Shown here: positions 17,963 through 26,589 of the stretch, piece after piece | Position numbering within the stretch: position 1 is the stretch's first letter | Layout: the number at the start of each line of letters is the position of its first letter | Assembly: GCF_019312595.1 (NCBI RefSeq) | Contig: NZ_JAHWDQ010000003.1 | Span: 248,001-312,000 of the forward strand | Direction: 5' to 3' | DNA length: 64,000 nucleotides | Source of the DNA: Zhongshania aquimaris | Lineage (GTDB): Bacteria; Pseudomonadota; Gammaproteobacteria; Pseudomonadales; Spongiibacteraceae | Translations under genes and position numbers: made by a program | Notes under the pieces: model-generated | What the model was told of the DNA's origin: nothing | Database searches by the model: none | Seen by the model: the letters and a program-made list of their open reading frames with translations, nothing else

Positions 17963-19498
17963 ATGACAGTTGGATCAGTTTACCTCTGCTTAAGCGCGGG
18001 GAAAAAACACCTGTCCGCGCTTGTCTCAAGTATCTGCAAACGCAACGACTCCCCAGACTTCATCGGCCTGTGCACACCAGATGAGTTATTCCGAGGCTTA
18101 AATAGCGACGCCTCGCAGTTATTAGATCAATGTCTACAAAAGCAATGCAAACGGGTGCATTTTTGGCATGATCCGGAAGAGATAACGTCAGGGTCCGTTG
18201 GCAGTTTACTCAGGGACTTAAAGAAACTCGCGCCCACCAAGCCGCGCTTATATATCATTTTTGTCAAGGCAACGTCTTTTCCTGGCAAGCAGCAGAAAAA
18301 GCTGAACAAGGTGCTGGGGAAATGGCAAGCCTGGGCCAGACAATACCAACATACTGTGCTGTTCCTATGTCACGGTTCAGAAAAGACGATTGAAACGGCG
18401 GCCTTGCATGCCAACAATTTACTCTCAGGGCTTAGTAGCGTTTACGCACTAGACACCCATCACTACCGATACTTTATCCACCACTGGAACTCCGACGCCA
18501 AAGTCATCGCGGACCAAGAGTTTTTACTTACCACTAACTCAGAGGCCAATTTAAAGGCTATCGACATTCCCCGCGAACACACTGCCGATAGTGGCGCAGC
18601 ATTTAACACTGGCTCCGCGCACAGCGAGATAGTCACCACCACTAGCGTAGCGAGTGAAATTTCATCTGAACTGGACATCGGTACCGTTGTTGCTTCTAAC
18701 AACTTAATCATGAATTCATTCGATGAACTGCATAGTGCAACAGTAATTTTAGCCTGCTCATCGCCTACTGAGGTGGTCGAGCTGGCGACAATGACCTACC
18801 AGCTCCGTTCGAAGTATCGACAGAATATAAAAATTCTCATCAGGGAAAACGTACAGTGCCTTCGCTACGCGGACGAGCAATTTCTGCTTAAGGCAGGCGC
18901 CACCCAAATTATTCCCTACATCATCACCAGCACAAGACTAGTAAGCCTTATTGATGCAATTCGAAACATTAATGTTGTACGCCAACTTCCGCCCACACTC
19001 TATGGCTTACTCGAAAGCAGGCAAACGTCTAACTATCGCGGTTATGCTGACTCTTTTGTCTTTGCCAGCTCTGTCACTAAAACCATGGACTCGCAACGCT
19101 ATTCAGGTGTCGAGCATATACTGGTGCGCTTTGAACCACTGCGTGGTATCAGCTTAGAGCAATCACTTAACCTTTGCTCCATAAAGCGGGATGGCGATTT
19201 AATTACCGTTTGTCGCGGATTTATTTACATTTTTTTGCACGCCTGCCGACTCAACGATGTGGCTGTCGCATTGCGCAACTCACTAGTACTGCCGGTGCAG
19301 GATGCGTTTGGCTCGCAGTCTATCATTCATGACCCAGACGACATTGCAGCTGAGCTAGAACTTATCGACTTATCGACCGATGGTATACCGATGGATATCG
19401 GCCAAAAACTATTGGCAAGCAACCCTGAAAAAAGTCAGACAAATAAAACCAAAGACCTCATAGCTGTGCCGCTTGCGACACCGTATGTAATCGAATAG
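17963..19498 (+). CDS. bcsE: c-di-GMP-binding cellulose regulator BcsE
   Basis: A 511-residue cytosolic protein. The C-terminal half contains the GIL-type c-di-GMP site: LIRENVQCLRYADEQFLLK, with the RxxD motif RYAD at 301-304, followed by KAGATQIIPY. The N-terminal half (residues 1-180) looks like the degenerate ATPase-like region of BcsE. The segment around 200-245 is Ser/Thr-rich and probably a linker. BcsE promotes maximal cellulose output and binds BcsR/BcsQ and BcsF. It opens the plus-strand operon bcsE-bcsF-bcsG. Confidence 0.9.
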   Translation: MTVGSVYLCLSAGKKHLSALVSSICKRNDSPDFIGLCTPDELFRGLNSDASQLLDQCLQKQCKRVHFWHDPEEITSGSVGSLLRDLKKLAPTKPRLYIIFVKATSFPGKQQKKLNKVLGKWQAWARQYQHTVLFLCHGSEKTIETAALHANNLLSGLSSVYALDTHHYRYFIHHWNSDAKVIADQEFLLTTNSEANLKAIDIPREHTADSGAAFNTGSAHSEIVTTTSVASEISSELDIGTVVASNNLIMNSFDELHSATVILACSSPTEVVELATMTYQLRSKYRQNIKILIRENVQCLRYADEQFLLKAGATQIIPYIITSTRLVSLIDAIRNINVVRQLPPTLYGLLESRQTSNYRGYADSFVFASSVTKTMDSQRYSGVEHILVRFEPLRGISLEQSLNLCSIKRDGDLITVCRGFIYIFLHACRLNDVAVALRNSLVLPVQDAFGSQSIIHDPDDIAAELELIDLSTDGIPMDIGQKLLASNPEKSQTNKTKDLIAVPLATPYVIE

Positions 19499-19520
19499 AC
19501 ATGAGGCTAGGCTAGAAAAA

Positions 19521-19715
19521 ATGGATATAAGAAGCTTTTTACTTACGCTTATAGTTGCGCTCAGTGCGGGCCTTTTTATTGGCTTTACATTGCGAGACAT
19601 CAGCCAATATGTAGCTCAACAGGTCCGAAAACACCTAATTAAACCCAGGTTTCTCAAGCCCTACCAATCAGCGACACAATCTGACCGCGCGATTGAACCC
19701 AAGGTGGATGCATGA
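19521..19715 (+). CDS. bcsF: Cellulose biosynthesis membrane protein BcsF
   Basis: The 64-residue protein has one membrane helix (about residues 5-24) and a basic cytosolic tail (RDISQYVAQQVRKHL). BcsF is a small membrane anchor that in E. coli recruits BcsE and works with BcsG. It starts 22 bp after bcsE and its stop overlaps the bcsG start as ATGA (19712-19715). Sequence alone would be weak; position between bcsE and bcsG decides it. Confidence 0.85.
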   Translation: MDIRSFLLTLIVALSAGLFIGFTLRDISQYVAQQVRKHLIKPRFLKPYQSATQSDRAIEPKVDA

Positions 19716-21325
19716 GATCGAAGCACAACACTGCAGTAGAAACCGTGGTGCTACCTGCCGGCCTCGGTTGGTGGAATCTTTATTTTATATGCAAAATAGC
19801 GTTGTACACTCAAGGCCTTATCGACTTTCACGCACTTGAAAACTTTACATTTGCCGCCTGTTTGCTGCTACCAATCCGCAATCACTATGGCAAAGTCCTT
19901 CGACAAATTATTGCCATCCCAGTCGCGGCCGTGTTGCTACACTACGACTCGTTCATGCCACCGCTATCGCGTCTTTTTTCGCAATTTGATCAGCTTCTAA
20001 GCTTTGAATTCAGTTACCTCATTGAATTGCTTAGTCGTTTTATATCCCTAAAAATGCTTTTAGCTGGAGTCGCAGCTGCTTGTATTTACTACTACATGGC
20101 GAAATCGATTAGGGTCACATCACTTGTCCTGATTGCCATTGTGGCAACTGGTATAAGCACATTGACCACACCACCCGTCGCGACACAAACAGCAAGTAAT
20201 ACAACAAAGAGCGCGATAACATCGTCAAACGACACCAGCAACGCGGCACTGAATCGCTATCTCGACACATTTTTTAGCACCGAGAAATCTCGCCGAACCC
20301 AGTTCCCTAACACTGACACTCAAAGTGCACCATTCGACATTCTACTGTTGAGTGTCTGCTCCCTCGGTGTCGATGATATCAAGCTCGCTGGCCTCGATGA
20401 TCACCCACTATTCCAAAAATTCGATATCGTCTTTGACGCGTTCAACTCCGCCACAAGCTACAGCGGACCAGCGATCATCCGCTTAAGCCGAGCCACTTGT
20501 GGCCAAGCAGAGCACAGCACCTTGTATGGGCCGGTGGACCCAGAATGCCAGCTGTTTCATCAGTTAGAACAGCTCGGCTACGGCAAAGAACTGATCCTGA
20601 ACCACGACGGCGTTTTTGATTCCTTTTTAGAAAGAACTCAGCGTTATAGTGGCATTAGCTCCGCCCCCTTCCCCCATACCGGCGTGGCCGCCACCCAAAA
20701 AGATTTTTCAGGTGCGTTGATCTACAACGACGCAGGAATGCTAAACGCATGGTGGAAGAATCGACAGACCTTAGACAATGATCGCGTCGCTGCACTATAC
20801 AATACCACCAGCCTTCACGACGGTAATCGCATACTTAAAAAGCCAACGGTTTTTGGCGTGGCAAGTTACCAACAACGAGGTAATACCCTTTTTGATGAGC
20901 TTGCCACATTCCTAGAGAATCTAGAAAAATCTAACCGGAACATTGTCGTTGTACTCATACCTGAGCATGGCGCTGGATTGCGAGGCGACAAGATGCAAAT
21001 ATCTGGGATGCGAGAATTGCCATCTCCTTCTATCACTCACATACCCGTGGCGGCGAAGGTAATAGGCCCAAACTTACAGCGCAGTGACGCGATTTTTCAT
21101 GTTAGAGAAGCCAGCAGCCACCAAGCGCTATCGCAATTATTGGCCAATATCCTTGAACAAAAGGTTTTCGATCAGACTCATTTTAGCGCAGCGCAGCTCA
21201 GTTCAAATCTTCCCCAAACCGCACCGGTATCTCAAAATGAAGGCAGCACTGTCATCAAGGTGAATAAGGAATATTTTATTTCCCTAGACAAACAAACTTG
21301 GACTCCCTACAGCACAAGCAAATAA
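19712..21325 (+). CDS. bcsG: Cellulose phosphoethanolamine transferase BcsG
   Basis: A 537-residue inner-membrane enzyme. About five hydrophobic segments lie in the first 155 residues, then a periplasmic alkaline-phosphatase-like domain. Active-site candidates, aligned by eye with E. coli BcsG, are Cys216 (SVCSLG), Tyr250-Ser251 (TSYSGPA, Ser nucleophile), His369 and Glu418-His419 (LIPEHG). Such enzymes transfer phosphoethanolamine from phosphatidylethanolamine to cellulose. The gene overlaps bcsF by four bases. Its presence predicts a modified cellulose rather than plain glucan. Confidence 0.92.
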   Translation: MRSKHNTAVETVVLPAGLGWWNLYFICKIALYTQGLIDFHALENFTFAACLLLPIRNHYGKVLRQIIAIPVAAVLLHYDSFMPPLSRLFSQFDQLLSFEFSYLIELLSRFISLKMLLAGVAAACIYYYMAKSIRVTSLVLIAIVATGISTLTTPPVATQTASNTTKSAITSSNDTSNAALNRYLDTFFSTEKSRRTQFPNTDTQSAPFDILLLSVCSLGVDDIKLAGLDDHPLFQKFDIVFDAFNSATSYSGPAIIRLSRATCGQAEHSTLYGPVDPECQLFHQLEQLGYGKELILNHDGVFDSFLERTQRYSGISSAPFPHTGVAATQKDFSGALIYNDAGMLNAWWKNRQTLDNDRVAALYNTTSLHDGNRILKKPTVFGVASYQQRGNTLFDELATFLENLEKSNRNIVVVLIPEHGAGLRGDKMQISGMRELPSPSITHIPVAAKVIGPNLQRSDAIFHVREASSHQALSQLLANILEQKVFDQTHFSAAQLSSNLPQTAPVSQNEGSTVIKVNKEYFISLDKQTWTPYSTSK

Positions 21326-21361
21326 TTAATTAGGCCAAGCTCGGGCTGCCGGGTGAGCCCC

Positions 21362-21763
21362 TCAACGCAAACTGAATAGCGCCGAGTTCTTGTCGTTTAT
21401 CTGTTGATTCAAGGTCCAATAGTCGTAAATCACGCCTAATAGAAACAGGCCGCCCGTCAGCAAGTACAGGATACCGGTCAGCCACTTCCCCAGATAAAAC
21501 CGGTGCAAACCGAACACGCCCAAAAAAGTAAGCAGTATCCACGCAAAATTATAACTCGTTGTGCCAGACACATAATTCGCATCGGCAGCCCTATCCATGC
21601 TCGGAATTAAAAATAAATCAACAAACCAACCAATCAGAAACAGTCCCAAAGTAAAAAAATAGATTGTTCCGCTTATCGGGCGACCATAGTAAAAACGGTG
21701 GGCGCCCATAAAACCAAAAATCCACAAAATATAAGCTACTACTTTGCTATGGGTGTCGTTCAT
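21362..21763 (-). CDS. Tandem TM2-domain membrane protein
   Basis: The 133-residue protein contains two TM2-type units: GFMGAHRFYYGRPISGTIYF (about 17-36) and GVFGLHRFYLGKWLTGILYL (about 79-98). Each is followed by a GLFL(I/L)G helix and an acidic/aromatic end (DLFLIP, DYWTL). TM2 proteins are small membrane proteins with conserved GxHRFY motifs and no settled function. The internal duplication is the only special feature. It converges on bcsG with a 36-bp gap and appears monocistronic. It should not be counted as part of the cellulose system on position alone. Confidence 0.85.
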   Translation of the reverse strand: MNDTHSKVVAYILWIFGFMGAHRFYYGRPISGTIYFFTLGLFLIGWFVDLFLIPSMDRAADANYVSGTTSYNFAWILLTFLGVFGLHRFYLGKWLTGILYLLTGGLFLLGVIYDYWTLNQQINDKNSALFSLR

Positions 21764-21877
21764 TGATCATACTTCCCGCAATGGAGTTATGCTTAGACTA
21801 CAAAGCAAAAATCGAAGTGTAGGGGATTCCAGCGGTAAGCTAAAGTGCCATTCGCCAGTAACTTGCGTAGTTAAGCC

Positions 21878-22564
21878 CTAGGGTTTCCCACGCTTCAACT
21901 TTGACGATACGACAAAAATTACCGAAGCTGGCTGCCCTGTCGTGTTGTTAAGCGGCTCCAGCATTTCTTGAAGATGTAAACCAACGCTCGAAAACAGGCT
22001 AAGCCATGATGACAGCGTTCGGAAATACCAGGGTGCAGGATCGGTGAATTCGTCACTAAAACCTGCCCAGCTGCCCTCTCGCCAGCCGTCACAATAGGGC
22101 TCGCCGCTGTAGTTAGGGTGTAATGTTTGTATTATGCAGCAGCCCTGAGCGGTAAGCGTATCCGCTATGGCATGGAGAACTTCAGCCACAATCTCATTGC
22201 CAAGCAAGGAGAAGTTACAGACCACGCAATCGACTTTTCGACCCCATTGGCCTTCGGCAAACTCCCGATAGGACATCTGTGTGAAACTGCCGCCTAGCGC
22301 ACTTGCCCGCGCTATTAACCCCGGTACCGCGTCAATGCCCACAGCATTGATACCCAAATCGCTTAAGGCTCGCACCAACCAACCTTCGCCACAACCAAGA
22401 TCTAAAACAAGCTCGGGGGCTTCGGCTACCACCGCATTAACAATGGCGGCATCGGTAACCGTGACGCGGCTACGAATTTCAGCGCTGCGTATTGCCTTAG
22501 TCCACGCATCAACATTCTTATGCCACGTTTGAACTATTACATCATCATTATCGCGATTATCCAC
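21878..22564 (-). CDS. SAM-dependent methyltransferase (class I)
   Basis: A 228-residue class I methyltransferase. Motif I is VLDLGCGEGWLVRALSDLG (about 74-92), followed by an acidic strand end AVGIDAV. The post-I region has VDCVVCNFSLLG. The C-terminal half is rich in aromatic residues (WREGSWAGF, WYFRTLSSW), which probably form the acceptor pocket. The substrate cannot be deduced. The start is GTG 22564. It is divergent from rlmC and separated by 134 bp. Confidence 0.82.
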   Translation of the reverse strand: MDNRDNDDVIVQTWHKNVDAWTKAIRSAEIRSRVTVTDAAIVNAVVAEAPELVLDLGCGEGWLVRALSDLGINAVGIDAVPGLIARASALGGSFTQMSYREFAEGQWGRKVDCVVCNFSLLGNEIVAEVLHAIADTLTAQGCCIIQTLHPNYSGEPYCDGWREGSWAGFSDEFTDPAPWYFRTLSSWLSLFSSVGLHLQEMLEPLNNTTGQPASVIFVVSSKLKRGKP

Positions 22565-22698
22565 ACTACACCCTCACTCGCCCCCAGAGCCTGTCACCAT
22601 GATTCATAAATCATCAAATAACAAAATGAGTAAATCTTCTTGCAGCAACACTGACACCGGCTTATAACGTCGGTTTACTATTCAAAGCGAACCAGCAA

Positions 22699-23844
22699 GT
22701 GCATTGCCAACATTACAACTCTTATCAATGTCGCTCATGCCAATGGCTAGACACCAGCTACACGCAGCAACTTGCCCAAAAAGAGGCTGAGCTTTTAGCA
22801 CTGCTCACGCCCCTCGCTCCGCCGCCTTTATTAGCGACGGTTAGCTCGCCACAGTTTGGTTTCCGCTATAAGGCAAAAATGGTGGTCCTCGGCAGCGCCA
22901 AACAAGTCAAACTCGGCATCCTGTCACCAAAAGGGAAACCCGTCAGCATTTGCGATTGCCCACTCTATCCTGAGCAAATGCAATCCGTATTACAAGCGCT
23001 GGAAGATTGGCTGACAACGCTGAATATTGTCCCCTATGACATAAAACAGCGCCGCGGTGAATTAAAATATCTTCTTCTAAACCAGAATGAAGTCGGGATA
23101 TTTATGCTGCGTTTAGTCTTGCGAAGTGAAGACAGCATACCGCTTATAAACGCTGCACTTCCGGCTTTGCTCAGCGCATACCCACAAATTGAAACCGTCT
23201 CAGCAAATATTCAAGCAGTTCACGCCGCTATCCTGGAAGGTCCGGTCGAACAGCTTTTAAAGGGCACGCCATGGCTGCGCCAAACCCTAAATGGAATACC
23301 GCTATATCAGCGGCCAAAGGGCTTTTTCCAAACCAACCCCCATGTCGCGGAAAAATTATATGCGACCGCCGCACGGTGGCTTTCTACTTTACCGATACAC
23401 CATATTTGGGATTTATACTGCGGCTCTGGTGGCTTTGGCTTGCACTGCCTCATATCCGAACGAACACTTAGCGGAATTGAAATTGAAGCTGAGGCGATCG
23501 CCTGTGCAATGCGCAGCGCGAAAGAACTAGGCCTTGAATCGAGAGTCAACTTTCGCGCTCTAGACTCCGCCGTGTTCACAGATAAAAAAGCGAACAATGC
23601 AGATACGATAGCGGCACCCGACATTATCATTGTCAACCCGCCGCGCCGGGGTTTGGGCTCAGCCTTGTGCGAAGACCTGTGCGCTATTAATCCTCCGTAT
23701 ATTTTATACTCAAGTTGCAACCCCAAAACACTGGCTAAAGACCTGATCCAACTGCCAAGCTACCGCATTCAAACCGTTCAATTATTTGATATGTTCCCCA
23801 ATACCGCTCACTATGAAGTCTTAGTGCTGCTAGCTCGTATATGA
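22699..23844 (+). CDS. rlmC: 23S rRNA (uracil-747-C5)-methyltransferase RlmC
   Basis: This 381-residue protein starts with the iron-sulfur cluster motif CQHYNSYQCRSCQW (Cys3, 11, 14) and lacks the TRAM domain, which separates RlmC from RlmD. Downstream are HIWDLYCGSGGFGLHC (SAM site), IIIVNPPRRGLG, and the catalytic Cys in LYSSCNPKTLAKDL. It methylates uridine 747 of 23S rRNA. The start is GTG 22699. The Fe-S reductase gene follows after 43 bp. Confidence 0.92.
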   Translation: MHCQHYNSYQCRSCQWLDTSYTQQLAQKEAELLALLTPLAPPPLLATVSSPQFGFRYKAKMVVLGSAKQVKLGILSPKGKPVSICDCPLYPEQMQSVLQALEDWLTTLNIVPYDIKQRRGELKYLLLNQNEVGIFMLRLVLRSEDSIPLINAALPALLSAYPQIETVSANIQAVHAAILEGPVEQLLKGTPWLRQTLNGIPLYQRPKGFFQTNPHVAEKLYATAARWLSTLPIHHIWDLYCGSGGFGLHCLISERTLSGIEIEAEAIACAMRSAKELGLESRVNFRALDSAVFTDKKANNADTIAAPDIIIVNPPRRGLGSALCEDLCAINPPYILYSSCNPKTLAKDLIQLPSYRIQTVQLFDMFPNTAHYEVLVLLARI

Positions 23845-23887
23845 GCTGGGTGGCAATATCGCTTCTCGACACTCGGCAACACACTAC

Positions 23888-24823
23888 ATGCCAACTATTC
23901 GGTTTAAAGAACACGACTATTTGAGCGCAGGCGACGAGTCGGTACTAGATACCCTACTGCGCAATCAGATCTCAATACCCTATGGCTGTCGTGCCGGTGC
24001 CTGCCAGGCTTGCACACTTCAAGCAGCACCCGATCAAATCCCCGATGACTGCCAGCCGGGTTTGACTGAGCAGCAGATCCGGCAAGGCCACTTTCTAGCC
24101 TGTCAGTGCATTCCTGAGCAGGATATAGACGTTAACGCCGTCGATATTTCCGAGCAAAAAATATCAGCCACTATCATAGATAAAACACAACTTGATGAAA
24201 GAACCTTACGCCTTCGTCTAAGTTGCCGCTTGCGCTGGCGCGCCGGCCAATATATTACGCTCTGGATTAACAATATTGCCCGTTGCTACTCCATTGCCAG
24301 TGTGGCTCGCCTAGACCCATTTGTAGAACTTCATATACGCGCTCATCCACATGGGCTCTTTAGTCAGCAACTGTTCAATTCAGCAGAGATACTGGATGTT
24401 ATTCACTTACAAGGCCCCCTCGGCCACTTTGTTTACGACCAAGAATTCGCAAATCAGCCGCTATTATTGATTGGCGCGGGAACCGGAATTGCCCCTCTAA
24501 TAGGAATTGCTCGCGATGCGAAAGACTATGGGCATCACGCGAACATCCACCTTCTCGCCCTTGATCACACAACGGAGAATTACGCTCAGCAACAGCTGGA
24601 CGCACTGAGAAATAGCGCCGCAATTTTTTCGTATCAAACTGATCTCACTGACAACACCGAGACAATAATCGGCAATCAATTTCCGAGTTTGCGCGGGCAG
24701 CGAGTGTATATTTGCGGTGGCGAAGATTTTGTACAGAAAATCAGAAAACGGTGTTTTATGCTTGGCGCATCACCGAGGGATATTATTACTGAAGCATTTA
24801 TTAACTTTGGTTCCCAGCGCTGA
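23888..24823 (+). CDS. 2Fe-2S ferredoxin-flavin-NAD(P)H oxidoreductase
   Basis: A 311-residue electron-transfer protein. The N-terminal plant-type ferredoxin domain has CRAGACQAC (Cys34, 39, 42) and LACQC (Cys72). An FAD domain has RCYSIAS at 132-138, and an NAD(P)H domain has LLLIGAGTGIAPLIG. This is the order of reductases for oxygenases (such as phenol or toluene monooxygenase reductases) and of CDP-glucoseen reductase-like proteins. No oxygenase is adjacent, so its partner is unknown. It may be cotranscribed with rlmC. Confidence 0.88.
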   Translation: MPTIRFKEHDYLSAGDESVLDTLLRNQISIPYGCRAGACQACTLQAAPDQIPDDCQPGLTEQQIRQGHFLACQCIPEQDIDVNAVDISEQKISATIIDKTQLDERTLRLRLSCRLRWRAGQYITLWINNIARCYSIASVARLDPFVELHIRAHPHGLFSQQLFNSAEILDVIHLQGPLGHFVYDQEFANQPLLLIGAGTGIAPLIGIARDAKDYGHHANIHLLALDHTTENYAQQQLDALRNSAAIFSYQTDLTDNTETIIGNQFPSLRGQRVYICGGEDFVQKIRKRCFMLGASPRDIITEAFINFGSQR

Positions 24824-24831
24824 AAAAATCG

Positions 24832-25245
24832 TCAGCCTAGGCGTTGATACCCTAAATACTCGGCAGTAAATGTTTGCTTTCCGTGCTCCATAAAGTACTC
24901 AAAGTCCCAGAGCCAAGCAGCCAGTTGCTGGCGACATTCATCTCGAAACACATAGGTCTGCGCCTCGACTGGCGCTCCATGCACTTCTACCTTAAGCGCA
25001 ACTCTCGAATACCAGTCGCCCTCAAATAAATCCAGGCGTGCTAAGCCCAAATCATTCACATCGTAATAAATACGGCCCTGCACCTTAGCGGACGCCTCAG
25101 GGACGATGGCAGGGTAAGCCTCATTTCGAACAGCGTAGCGTGCAAAATCATTCAATGATGCAGATTCTGACGCTAATGCCTGTCCTGTTACCGCAGCCAT
25201 TATGTCGTCACACATTAAGCTACCGTAAGTAAAAACTATTGCCAT
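24832..25245 (-). CDS. Gamma-glutamylcyclotransferase (AIG2-like)
   Basis: About 137 residues with the AIG2-like fold signature VFTYGSLM at the start, an internal GRIYYDV, and LDLFEGDWYSR, where the acidic residue of the family active site is expected. The start is taken at ATG 25245, which puts FTYGSL where the family has it. ATG 25260 adds five residues. A longer frame to 25371 reads through the preceding EAL gene. It still overlaps the EAL gene end by 26 bp and is probably coupled to it. The true substrate (glutathione breakdown, butirosin-like or other) is unknown. Confidence 0.8.
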   Translation of the reverse strand: MAIVFTYGSLMCDDIMAAVTGQALASESASLNDFARYAVRNEAYPAIVPEASAKVQGRIYYDVNDLGLARLDLFEGDWYSRVALKVEVHGAPVEAQTYVFRDECRQQLAAWLWDFEYFMEHGKQTFTAEYLGYQRLG

Positions 25246-26422
25246 AATTGTCTTTGTCATCCTCGCCAAAACAGAGGATGTCAGCAAACAACACCCTATC
25301 GCCAGACAACATCTTGCCAATGGTCTGACAGAGTCGTCCGCTGCGAACATCTCGATAAGGTTGCGAGGCAACCTGGTTCCTCTGCCGCAACTGCTTTGCT
25401 GCCAAGGCCTGATAGAAATATGGGCGCATCGACCAATTTGAACCTACATTAGCATTGTCGACAATCCACATTCGCTCACCCCGATCATTTGCCACTTCGT
25501 AATTTGGCGAAATTTGCTCGCCACTATAATCGCAGACGAACACTCTTAAAATGCCATCTGGTGGTGCCGCTAAGTTATTAAATTCTAAGTTGTGACCTTT
25601 CAACGCCGATTGGATCGAAAGAAAGTAGAACTCCATTTCTTCCGTATACAGCATCAACTGCTTTTCGCGGTTTAAATTGCGTTCAACATAGCCTTTAAGT
25701 AGGCCGCGAATGATCTCTTTGGGGGCGTTGGAATCTATAAACTCTGGCAGAGCTGGCCAAAAAAAATAGCCCTGGACGTAGCGCGCGCCGCACTCCAGTG
25801 CAAAATAAAACTCTTGCTCAGTTTCGACGCCTTCACACAAAAGTTTGCTACCCGTGCGCCGCGCTAAATAGGCAATACTCTGCACCACTTCTTGAGACAC
25901 CCCACCAGACATGGCGCGCTTAAACAGGCTCATATCTAATTTTATGATATCCGGTTCAAGCGAAATAATTCGATCTAGATGTGAGAACCCCGCGCCAAAA
26001 TCGTCGATAGCAACCTGCATTCCAGCAGCGCGATAACGCGCTAGCAAGCGTTGCATATTCTTGTTATCACCCGCCCCTTCAACGAATTCAATAAGAATTC
26101 GACTGGGATCTACACCCAACTTCTTCGCCATTTCAAGGGTCGGGACTGGCATATCATCGGCGACGTGATCCATCCACTCCGGCGATAAATTTAATGATAG
26201 AAAAACGTTGTGCGGACTTTCGGAAAGGTAGGCTATGGCCTGTTCACGAACGCTGCGATCAATACCAAGTAGATCGGCGCGGTTGAAGCTGGGGTCACTA
26301 AATAAAGCCCCAATCGAAACGATTTGTCCATCTTGCGATCGCGTCCTAGCTAGCGCTTCGTATCCAACAATCGACATTTTATTAATATCGATTATTGGCT
26401 GAAAACACGGAAAATACTGCAC
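25220..26422 (-). CDS. EAL-domain c-di-GMP phosphodiesterase with YkuI-like C-terminus
   Basis: About 400 residues. The EAL domain (residues 1-240) keeps the key motifs: YEALART, SLNLSPEW, IEFVEG, AIDDFGAGFSHL, IIKLDMSLF, LLCEGVETEQEF and QGYFF, so hydrolysis of c-di-GMP is likely. The rest resembles the PAS/Cache-like domain that follows EAL in Bacillus YkuI: FVCDYSGEQISPNY, WSMRPYFYQAL, SQPYRDVRSG. There is no membrane segment. GTG 26422 is preferred because GGAG lies 5 nt upstream; GTG 26428 is the longer option. Because BcsA and BcsE bind c-di-GMP, this enzyme could influence cellulose output, but no direct link is visible. Confidence 0.88.
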   Translation of the reverse strand: MQYFPCFQPIIDINKMSIVGYEALARTRSQDGQIVSIGALFSDPSFNRADLLGIDRSVREQAIAYLSESPHNVFLSLNLSPEWMDHVADDMPVPTLEMAKKLGVDPSRILIEFVEGAGDNKNMQRLLARYRAAGMQVAIDDFGAGFSHLDRIISLEPDIIKLDMSLFKRAMSGGVSQEVVQSIAYLARRTGSKLLCEGVETEQEFYFALECGARYVQGYFFWPALPEFIDSNAPKEIIRGLLKGYVERNLNREKQLMLYTEEMEFYFLSIQSALKGHNLEFNNLAAPPDGILRVFVCDYSGEQISPNYEVANDRGERMWIVDNANVGSNWSMRPYFYQALAAKQLRQRNQVASQPYRDVRSGRLCQTIGKMLSGDRVLFADILCFGEDDKDNYGNSFYLR

Positions 26423-26537
26423 TTCCACTCCGCTATAGAACCTTTGTAAGAATTAACAAAGTAACTAAGCAAAAACAATTTTACAAGTACTGTTTCCTTA
26501 AAAAATCTAACCCATGTAACAGCTTAGACGATTAATC

Positions 26538-26567
26538 TAAAAAAAAGACCAGCATTGCGCTGGTCTT
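26538..26567 (-). terminator. Rho-independent terminator after the acyl-CoA hydratase/dehydrogenase gene
   Basis: A perfect 9-bp stem (26545-26553 with 26559-26567, AAGACCAGC/GCTGGTCTT) and a 5-nt loop is followed, on the minus strand, by a run of T (26546-26541). It sits 23 bp past the stop at 26590 and would end the beta-oxidation operon. Confidence 0.9.
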
Positions 26568-26589
26568 AGTCTCCTTGCTAAAAACTCGC

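Noticed and set aside
21343-21360. GGGCT...AGCCC hairpin after bcsG
   Set aside because: Only a 5-bp stem and no T-run; too weak to call a terminator.
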